A stretch of 12,752 bases of DNA from an uncultured Alphaproteobacteria bacterium (GTDB lineage Bacteria > Pseudomonadota > Alphaproteobacteria > Reyranellales > Reyranellaceae). The notes under the pieces were generated by a model. It had not been told where the DNA came from. It worked only from the letters and a program-made list of their open reading frames with translations, and searched no databases. The position numbers were made by a program, and so were the translations under genes. Location of the stretch: NCBI GenBank assembly GCA_903929895.1, contig CAIYWM010000352.1, forward strand, positions 1-12,752, in the 5' to 3' direction. Position 1 is the stretch's first letter. Every line of letters starts with the position of its first letter. This document shows positions 6,402 through 12,752 of this stretch, piece by piece.

Positions 6402-7574
6402 CTAGAACCCCATCTGGCGGGCGGCGAGATCCTACATGATCTCGGTCGAGCCGCCGCCGATCGACATGACCTTGGTCTCGCGATAGATGCGCTCGACCTT
6501 GGCGCCGCGCAGGTAGCCGGCGCCGCCGAAGATCTGCATGGCCTCGTTGGCGCAGAATTCCATGGTCGAGGTCGCGAGGTTCTTCAGCATGCAGATCTCG
6601 GCGACCGGCTTCTCGCCCTGGCCTACCCGATACGCCAACAGCTCGAGCGTCGACTTGGCGGCATTGATGCGCATGGCCATGTCGACCAGCCGGTGGCGCA
6701 CCACCTGGTTGGCGATCAGCGGCTTGCCGAACGTATGGCGCTCGCGGGCCTAGGCGATCGCCTCGTCGAGGCAGACCTTGGCGTAGCCGCAGGCGCCGGC
6801 GGCCATGCCCAGCCGCTCCGAGTTGAAATTGAGCATGATGCCGATGAAGCCGCGATTCTCCTCGCCGATCAGGTTCTCGACCGGCACTTTCACATTGTCG
6901 AAGAAGAGCTGGGCGGTATCGGACGCCCACCAGCCCATCTTCTTCAGCTTTGTGCGGGCGAAGCCTTCCCGGTCGCGCTCGATCAGCAGCAGGGAGACGC
7001 CGCCCGCCCCCGGCCCGCCGGTGCGGACCGCGACGGTGTAATAGTCGGCACGCATGCCCGAGGTGATGAACATCTTGGAGCCGTTCACCACATAGTGGTC
7101 ACCCTCGCGCCGCGCCGTCGTTTTAAGGTTGGCGACGTCGGAGCCGCCGCTGGGCTCGGTGATGGCCAGCGCGCTGATCTTCTCGCCGGCCAGGACCTCG
7201 GGCAGAACCTTGCGCTTCATCCATTCCGGCCCGAGTGCCGCGATCGGCGGCGAACCGATCGTGTGGCTGTTCAGGCTGGCATTGAGGCCGCCGCTGCCGT
7301 GGCGCGCCATCTCCTCCGCCTTGACGATGCCGAAGAAGGGGTCGGTGGGGACGCCGCCATATTCCTCGGGGAAACCGAGTTGCAACAGCCCCGCGGCCGA
7401 GGCCTTGCGGTAGAGTTCGCGCGGGAATTCCTCGGCCTCGTCCCACTGGTCGACATGGGGCATGAGTTCGCGCTCGACGAAGCGCCGGACGGTGCTCCGG
7501 AACGCCTCATGCTCCTCGGTGTAGAACGGCGATGGCGGCCTCCCCGACGGGATGGCCTGCTCGGCGAGCGACAT
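6402..7574 (-). pseudogene. Acyl-CoA dehydrogenase interrupted by two in-frame TAG codons
   Basis: A single frame of 390 positions encodes a FAD-dependent acyl-CoA dehydrogenase but contains TAG at 6750-6752 (position 275) and at 6432-6434 (position 381), before the terminal TAG at 6402-6404. There is no frameshift. Intact marks are the N-terminal helical domain, ITEPSGGSDVANL (138-150), the beta domain, ERLGMAAGACGYAK (253-266), RERHTFGKP after the first amber, and QIFGGAGYLRGAKVERIYRETK near the C-terminus. The usual MCAD-type YEG glutamate site reads GGG here, so the base is probably Glu271 of CLDEAIA, as in long-chain/isovaleryl enzymes. Relatives recalled for this subfamily read about EAIAWARER, making the first amber a likely TGG-to-TAG change. 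The second sits 9 residues before the end, in EIM-stop-DLAARQMGF. The start at 7574 follows GGAGA. It heads the operon with both thioesterases and diverges from livH. Readthrough or a sequence error are the alternatives to a pseudogene. Confidence 0.85.
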
Positions 7575-7608
7575 GGGTTTCTCCGGTGACGGCGCTTGAT
7601 CGATGCAC

Positions 7609-7614
7609 AGTATA
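7609..7614 (-). promoter_or_regulatory. Possible -10 box for the acyl-CoA dehydrogenase operon
   Basis: Read on the minus strand this is TATACT, a good sigma-70 -10 match, about 35 bases upstream of the ATG at 7574. The -35 region at the right distance reads CAATGG, a poor match, so activator help would be expected. It is offset from, and opposed to, the livH promoter candidate in the same 141-base gap. Confidence 0.35.
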
Positions 7615-7634
7615 ACGCGCTGAGCGAAAATCCA

Positions 7635-7667
7635 TTGACTCCGCGCAGCCCTGCCATGTCTTATGAT
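7635..7667 (+). promoter_or_regulatory. Possible sigma-70-type promoter for the livHMGF-ligase operon
   Basis: TTGACT at 7635-7640 is a near-consensus -35. Downstream are TCTTAT at 7659-7664 (18-base spacer) and the better-looking TATGAT at 7662-7667 (21-base spacer, too long for strong use). Transcription would begin near 7671, leaving a leader of about 45 bases before livH. That leader carries a small imperfect dyad, AAAC-GGCCG-GTTT at 7690-7702, which could be an operator. No regulator gene is present in the window. Confidence 0.4.
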
Positions 7668-7715
7668 TCACGTTAAACGCGAAGCCACCAAACGGCCGGT
7701 TTACAGGGTTAGGGA

Positions 7716-8591
7716 ATGCTCGACTTCATCCAGCAGCTGGTGAGCGGTATCGCTCTCGGTTGTGTCTACGGCCTGATCGCACTGGGCTTCGTCCTCATCT
7801 ACAAGGCGACGGAAGTCGTCAATTTCGCCCAGGGCGACCTGATGATGCTGGGCGGGTTCTTCGTCTTCACCTTCATCGGCCTGATCGGCCTCGACTACTG
7901 GCTGGGTTTCCTGTTCGCGGTCTGCGCCATGGCGGTGTTCGGCATGGCGACCGAGCGGGTCCTGATCCGGCCGATCCTGGGCTATCCGCAATTCTCCATC
8001 GTGATGGCGACGATCGGACTGGGATATTTCCTCCGGTCTGTCGCGGGCATGATCTGGGGCACCGACGACCTGAAGATCGAGACCCCCTTCTCGACCGGCG
8101 TCCTGAAGCTCGGCGACCTGGTGATCGCGCACGACAAGCTGTCGGTGATCGTGGCCACCGTGATCCTGTGCGCCGTGCTCTACGCCTTCTTCAACTACAC
8201 GCGGATGGGCACCGCCATGCGCGCCACGTCGGAGAACATGCTGGCCGCCTACTACATGGGCATTCCGGTCAAGCGCGTCGTCTCGCTGATCTGGGCGATC
8301 AGCGCCGCCGTGGCGGCGACCGCCGGCGTGCTGCTGGCGCCAATCACCTTCATCCATTCCAATGTCGGCCTCGCCCTCGGACTGAAGGCTTTCCCGGCGG
8401 CGGTGCTGGGCGGCTTCGGCTCGATTCCCGGCGCGGTCATCGGCGGCCTGATCATCGGCGTCATCGAGACCCTGGCCGGCTTCTACCTGCCGCAGGGCTG
8501 GAAGGACGTCGCCCCCTACGTCGTGCTGCTGATCGTCCTGCTGGTCCGGCCGCATGGGCTGTTCGGCCCCAGCATGCGCAAGAAGGTCTGA
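7716..8591 (+). CDS. livH: Branched-chain amino acid-type ABC transporter permease, LivH family
   Basis: 291-residue inner-membrane permease with about eight hydrophobic helices. Diagnostic LivH stretches are GLIALGFVLIYKATEVVNFA with AQGDLMMLGGF near the N-terminus, the cytoplasmic loop TRMGTAMRATSENMLAAYYMGIP that docks on the ATPases, and KAFPAAVLGGFGSIPGAVIGG before the last helices. It pairs with LivM to form the import channel. The start at 7716 has AGGG at 7705-7708, 7 bases upstream. The gene is first in a livH-livM-livG-livF-ligase run and is transcribed away from the acyl-CoA dehydrogenase operon. HAAT-family systems also move aromatic acids, urea, amides and other carboxylates, so leucine uptake should not be assumed; the neighbouring acyl-CoA genes favour a carboxylic acid. 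Confidence 0.95.
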   Translation: MLDFIQQLVSGIALGCVYGLIALGFVLIYKATEVVNFAQGDLMMLGGFFVFTFIGLIGLDYWLGFLFAVCAMAVFGMATERVLIRPILGYPQFSIVMATIGLGYFLRSVAGMIWGTDDLKIETPFSTGVLKLGDLVIAHDKLSVIVATVILCAVLYAFFNYTRMGTAMRATSENMLAAYYMGIPVKRVVSLIWAISAAVAATAGVLLAPITFIHSNVGLALGLKAFPAAVLGGFGSIPGAVIGGLIIGVIETLAGFYLPQGWKDVAPYVVLLIVLLVRPHGLFGPSMRKKV

Positions 8592-8595
8592 GCCC

Positions 8596-9743
8596 ATGCG
8601 TTTCGTCTTCAAGACAGATTACGACCAGGACATCCGCCTCCTGAAGCACAGCGGGTACTGGTGGTCCTACGGCGCCCTTCTGGCGGTGCTGATCGCCTTC
8701 CCCTATCTGGTCGGCAGCTACCTGCAGAGCCAGATCGTCTTCGTGTTCATCTACGCCATCGTCGGCGTGGCGCTGATCATCCTCACCGGCTTCACCGGCC
8801 AGGCCTCGCTGGGCCACGCCGCCTTCCTGGCGATCGGCGCCTATACGGCCGGCTTCATGCAGAGCCAGGGCATATCCTTCATCGTCTATTTTCCGGCCGC
8901 GGCCATCATAACCGGCGCGGTCGGGGCGATGGTCGGGTTCCCGGCGCTGCGCCTCAGCGGCATCTACCTGGTGATCGCCACCATCGCCTTCGCCTTCATC
9001 GTCGAGGAGATCCTGGCGCGCTGGGAGTCGGTGACGCACGGCAACGAGGGCATGCGGGTCCGCACCATCGATTTCCTCGGCCAGCCGATACCGCGCGACG
9101 GCGACGCCTTCTACTTCCTCTGCCTGCTGGTGCTGGTGGGATCGATCCTGCTGGCGCTGAACCTGCTGCGCTCGCCCACCGGGCGCGCCTTCATCGCCAT
9201 CCGCGATTCGGAGACGGCGGCCAAGAGCATGGGCATCGACCTCGCCGGCTACAAGGTGAAGTCGTTCGCCATCAGCGCCGCCCTCACCGGCATGGCGGGC
9301 GTGCTATTCGCCCACAAGATGTCCTTCATCTCGCCCGAGATGTTCACCCTCCTGCTCTCGATCGAGTTCATCATGGTGATCATCATCGGCGGCGCCTTCG
9401 GGGTGCACGGCGCGGTGCTGGGGGCGATCTTCATCGTCATGGTCGATCCCTTCCTGACGGCCCTGAAGGACGACGTGCCGGTGCTGGGCGCCAGCCTGGC
9501 CACGACGCTCGGCATGGCGCCCGACGCCGCCGGCAAACTGAGGGAGACCATGTCGGCGATCGGCTCGGCCGCCGGCCTCAAGGGCGCGATCTACGGCCTG
9601 ATCATCATGATGTTCATCCTGTTCGAGCCCTACGGTCTCTACGGGCGCTGGCTCAAGGTGAAGCTCTTCTTCCAGCTGTTCCCGCTCTACAAGAAGGCCA
9701 CCTTCAAGCGACAGAAGACCTACGTGAAGTCGGAGCGCAACCG

Positions 9744-9747
<4 letters not shown>
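8596..9747 (+). CDS. livM: Branched-chain amino acid-type ABC transporter permease, LivM family
   Basis: 383-residue permease, partner of LivH. The LivM hallmark LTGFTGQASLGHAAFLAIGAY lies at about 62-82, and the ATPase-coupling loop SPTGRAFIAIRDSETAAKSMGID near 195-217, followed by GMAGVLFAHKMSFISPEMF. Between IVMVDPFL and GAIYGLIIMMFILFEPYGLYG is an insert of roughly 40 residues with little hydrophobicity (KDDVPVLGASLATT and following), longer than I recall for E. coli LivM. A basic C-terminal tail (KKATFKRQKTYVKSERNR) follows. An in-frame ATG at 8554 lies within livH; ATG 8596 is preferred because GAAGG at 8582-8586 precedes it and it falls 4 bases after the livH stop. Its stop overlaps the livG start (ATGA). 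Confidence 0.95.
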
Positions 9748-10502
<755 letters not shown>

Positions 10503-10513
10503 GAGGAGCGGAC

Positions 10514-11290
10514 ATGAGCGACGAACCGATCCTCAAGGTCTCCAACATCGAGAGCTACTACGGCCCGATCATGGCGATCCGCGGCGTGAGCCTTGCTGTG
10601 CCGCGCGGCAAGATCATCACCGTGCTGGGCGCCAACGGCGCCGGCAAGACGACCATCCTCAAGACCATCTCGGGCGTGCTCGACCCGCTCAAGGGCACGA
10701 TCGAGTTCGAGGGCAAGGCGATCCAGCGCATGGATGCCGACAAGATCGTGCGGCTGGGCCTCAGCCACGTGCCCGAAGGCCGCGAGGTCTTCCCCTTCCT
10801 CTCGGTGCGCGAGAACCTCGCGATGGGCGCCTTCCTGCGCAAGGACCGCGACGGCGTCGCCCGCGACCTGGAGAAAGTCTTCGTCTATTTCCCGCGCCTG
10901 AAAGAGCGGATCGACCAGCCGGCCGGCTCGCTGTCCGGCGGCGAGCAGCAGATGCTGGCAATCAGCCGCGCGCTGATGAACCGGCCGAAGCTGCTGCTGC
11001 TCGACGAGCCCTCGCTCGGCCTGTCGCCGCTGCTGGTGAAGGAGATCTTCAGCATCATCCGCCGGGTCAATGCCGAGGAAGGCACGTCGATCCTGCTGGT
11101 CGAGCAGAATGCCAAGATGGCTCTGGAGACGGCCCACTACGGCTACGTGCTCGAGGTCGGCCGCGTCGTGATGGACGACACCTGCGAGCGGTTGATGGGC
11201 AGCAAGGACATCCAGGAATTCTATCTCGGCGCCAAGGAAGAAGGCGCCCGCGGCGAGCGCCGCTGGAAGAAGAAAAAGAACTGGCGCTGA
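10514..11290 (+). CDS. livF: Branched-chain amino acid-type ABC transporter ATP-binding protein, LivF family
   Basis: 258-residue ABC ATPase, partner of LivG. Walker A GANGAGKTT lies at 39-47, HVPEGREVFPFLSVRENLAMG (LivF-type Q-loop region) at 85-105, signature LSGGEQQM at 140-147, and Walker B LLLDEP at 161-166 with Glu165. The switch position reads VEQN (Gln198 rather than His), as is normal for LivF, so ATP turnover probably relies mainly on the LivG site. The last 15 residues are a strongly basic tail (RRWKKKKNWR), beyond the core fold. The start has GAGAGGAG at 10501-10508, 5 bases upstream and overlapping the livG stop. The acyl-CoA synthetase begins 16 bases later, so the operon clearly continues. 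Confidence 0.95.
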   Translation: MSDEPILKVSNIESYYGPIMAIRGVSLAVPRGKIITVLGANGAGKTTILKTISGVLDPLKGTIEFEGKAIQRMDADKIVRLGLSHVPEGREVFPFLSVRENLAMGAFLRKDRDGVARDLEKVFVYFPRLKERIDQPAGSLSGGEQQMLAISRALMNRPKLLLLDEPSLGLSPLLVKEIFSIIRRVNAEEGTSILLVEQNAKMALETAHYGYVLEVGRVVMDDTCERLMGSKDIQEFYLGAKEEGARGERRWKKKKNWR

Positions 11291-11306
11291 CGGGAACGAG
11301 GACACC

Positions 11307-12752
11307 ATGCCCACCAAAGCGACGCTGACCGTTGCCGAGACCCTGCCCAAGACCTTCGTGCTCTCCTGCCGGACGCGCGGCGACCGGCCGGCCATGCGCG
11401 AGAAGCTCTACGGAATCTGGAACGCCATTTCCTGGACCCAGTGGCTGGAGAAGTCGAAATCCGTCGCCCTGGCGCTGCACGAGATCGGCTTCCGGCCGGG
11501 CGACGTCGCCTCGGTGCTGGCCAACACCGTGCCGGAATGGAACTACGCCGACTTCGGCATCCTGTGCGCCGGCGGCGTCTCCTCGGGCATCTACCCCACC
11601 GACTCGGCCAAGCAGGTCGAGTATCTGATCAACGACTCGAAAACCTCGGTCCTGTTCGTCGAGGACGACGAGCAGCTCGACAAGGCGCTCGACGTGCGCG
11701 AGCGCTGCCCGACCTTGCGCAAGATCGTGGTGTTCGACATGGAGGGCTTGCGCACCTTCGACGACCCCATGGTGGTCTCGCTCGACGAGTTCATGGCGTC
11801 GGGCCGCAACTACGGCCAGGGCAAGGATGCGCTGTTCGAGGAGCTGGTCGCCTCGCGCACGCCCGACGACCTCGCCATCCTCGTCTACACTTCGGGTACG
11901 ACTGGACCGCCCAAGGGCGCGATGCACAGCCATCGCAACGTGGTCTACACCATGCAGAACTGCATGCATCCCGAACTGTCGCTGTCCTGGTACGAGGGCG
12001 ACGAGCGACTGGCCTTCCTGCCGCTCTGCCATGTCGCCGAGCGCGTCGCCGGCAGCTACTACTCCGTCGCGACCGGCGTTTGCAGCAACTTCGCCGAGAG
12101 CCCCGAGACGGTGCCCGACAATATCCGCGAGGTGCAGCCCACGCTGTTCGGCGCCGTGCCGCGCGTCTGGGAGAAATTCTACGCCGGCATCACGATCGCG
12201 CTGAAGGATGCCACGCCCCTGCAGCAATGGGCCTACCGGCGCGCGATCTCCGCCGGCCTCGCCATCGCCGACGCCCGGTTGGCCCGGCGGGAACCGACCG
12301 CCTTCGAAAAGCTGCGCTTCCAGGCCGCCTACTGGCTGGTGCTGAAGAACATCCGCCGCATGATCGGCCTCGACCGCTGCCGCTGGCTGTTCACCGGTGC
12401 AGCACCCATCTCCCCCGAGCTGATCCGCTGGTACATGGCGCTCGGCCTCGACATGTACGAGGTCTACGGCCAGACGGAGAATTGCGGGCTGGCGACGGCA
12501 ATGCCGGCCAACGGCATCAAGCTCGGGACGGTGGGAAAGTCCGTGCCCTACGGCCAGGTCGCGATCTCGCCGGTCGTCGAGATCCTGATCAAGGGCGACA
12601 TGGTGTTCATGGGCTACCTGAACCAGCCCGAGAAGACCGCCGAGACGGTCGACAAGGACGGCTGGCTGCACACCGGCGACGTCGGCATGATCGACGAGGA
12701 AGGCTACGTCAAGATCACCGACCGGATGAAGGACATCATCATCACCGCGGGC
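11307..12752 (+). CDS. AMP-forming long-chain-type acyl-CoA synthetase (partial, C-terminus off the window)
   Basis: The 482 visible codons encode an ANL-superfamily ligase that adenylates a carboxylic acid and transfers it to CoA. The P-loop YTSGTTGPPKGAM is at 194-206, FLPLCHVAER follows, then the PRVWEKFYAGI region, WLFTGAAPIS, the YGQTE motif at 387-391, HTGD at 455-458 (Asp458 binds the ribose) and ITDRMKDIIITAG at the very end, just before the hinge into the C-terminal subdomain. The catalytic lysine region and about 100 or more residues are missing. The frame stays open to base 12752. The architecture (long segment between the P-loop and YGQTE, with FEKLRFQAAYWLVLKNIRR) is that of long-chain/ACSBG-like FadD proteins rather than short aryl-CoA ligases. 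The start has ACGAGGAC upstream and lies 16 bases after livF, indicating one transcript that imports a substrate and activates it. Confidence 0.93.
   Translation, partial: MPTKATLTVAETLPKTFVLSCRTRGDRPAMREKLYGIWNAISWTQWLEKSKSVALALHEIGFRPGDVASVLANTVPEWNYADFGILCAGGVSSGIYPTDSAKQVEYLINDSKTSVLFVEDDEQLDKALDVRERCPTLRKIVVFDMEGLRTFDDPMVVSLDEFMASGRNYGQGKDALFEELVASRTPDDLAILVYTSGTTGPPKGAMHSHRNVVYTMQNCMHPELSLSWYEGDERLAFLPLCHVAERVAGSYYSVATGVCSNFAESPETVPDNIREVQPTLFGAVPRVWEKFYAGITIALKDATPLQQWAYRRAISAGLAIADARLARREPTAFEKLRFQAAYWLVLKNIRRMIGLDRCRWLFTGAAPISPELIRWYMALGLDMYEVYGQTENCGLATAMPANGIKLGTVGKSVPYGQVAISPVVEILIKGDMVFMGYLNQPEKTAETVDKDGWLHTGDVGMIDEEGYVKITDRMKDIIITAG

Noticed and set aside
5479..6930. Minus-strand open frame of 483 codons running through the acyl-CoA dehydrogenase and first thioesterase region into the second thioesterase
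   Set aside because: Only the part from 5940 is a real gene; the upstream part is in a different frame from the dehydrogenase and shows no family similarity, so it is not a fusion.
6402..7574. Genome-wide reassignment of TAG to a sense codon, or pyrrolysine use, as the explanation for the amber codons
   Set aside because: TAG is the apparent normal stop of the MFS and TIGR03032 genes, and no other gene in the window has an internal TAG. Acyl-CoA dehydrogenases are not known pyrrolysine proteins. It stays only as a test, not a claim.
5721..7589. Plus-strand open frame of about 622 codons opposite the acyl-CoA dehydrogenase and thioesterases
   Set aside because: It mirrors the minus-strand genes, has low-complexity composition (His/Arg/Ala/Asp-rich) and no recognisable motif. 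Its openness adds nothing about the amber codons.
7701..8612. Minus-strand open frame of about 303 codons opposite livH
   Set aside because: It is antisense to a clear LivH permease; its product is an extreme His/Asp/Gln/Arg-rich string, as expected from the complement of hydrophobic codons.
11067..12671. Minus-strand open frame of about 534 codons opposite livF and the acyl-CoA synthetase
   Set aside because: The plus strand carries continuous livF and ligase motifs; the antisense product shows no domain and a shadow-like composition.

Overview
The window is GC-rich, densely packed bacterial DNA. Its coding style and gene families (a Liv-type transporter operon beside acyl-CoA genes) suggest a metabolically versatile alphaproteobacterium of the Hyphomicrobiales/Rhodospirillales kind; that placement is inference. 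No RNA gene, insertion sequence, phage gene or CRISPR array is visible, and no gap reaches 300 bases. No transcriptional regulator is encoded. Layout: (A) 1-3632, minus strand, a tight run read right to left: transglutaminase-like protein, Bcr/CflA-type MFS exporter, SDR of the (3R)-hydroxyacyl-CoA dehydrogenase (MFE-2) type, and an M20 metallopeptidase cut by the window edge. (B) 3671-5290: a plus-strand SRPBCC/AHSA1-like protein converges on a minus-strand TIGR03032-family (DUF4915) protein of unknown function, with 3 bases between their stop codons. (C) 5479-7574, minus strand: an acyl-CoA dehydrogenase followed by two overlapping PaaI-type hotdog thioesterases. The dehydrogenase reading frame is broken by two in-frame TAG codons but otherwise looks fully conserved. 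(D) 7716-12752, plus strand, divergent from C: livH-livM-livG-livF (two permeases and two ATPases of a branched-chain amino acid-type ABC importer), then an AMP-forming acyl-CoA synthetase that runs off the right edge. How the genes may work together: the D operon pairs import (LivHMGF) with CoA activation (AMP-dependent ligase), and the divergent C operon supplies oxidation of an acyl-CoA and release of CoA. This is the usual pattern of a catabolic island for a carboxylic acid (fatty, alicyclic or aromatic), not for a simple amino acid. The substrate cannot be read from the sequence, and the periplasmic binding protein that would define it is not in the window. Region A may add a hydroxyacyl-CoA dehydrogenase step, an exporter and peptide or amide hydrolysis, but its link to D is only proximity. 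The most notable observation is the acyl-CoA dehydrogenase with two amber codons. I did not find convincing evidence for an entirely new system.
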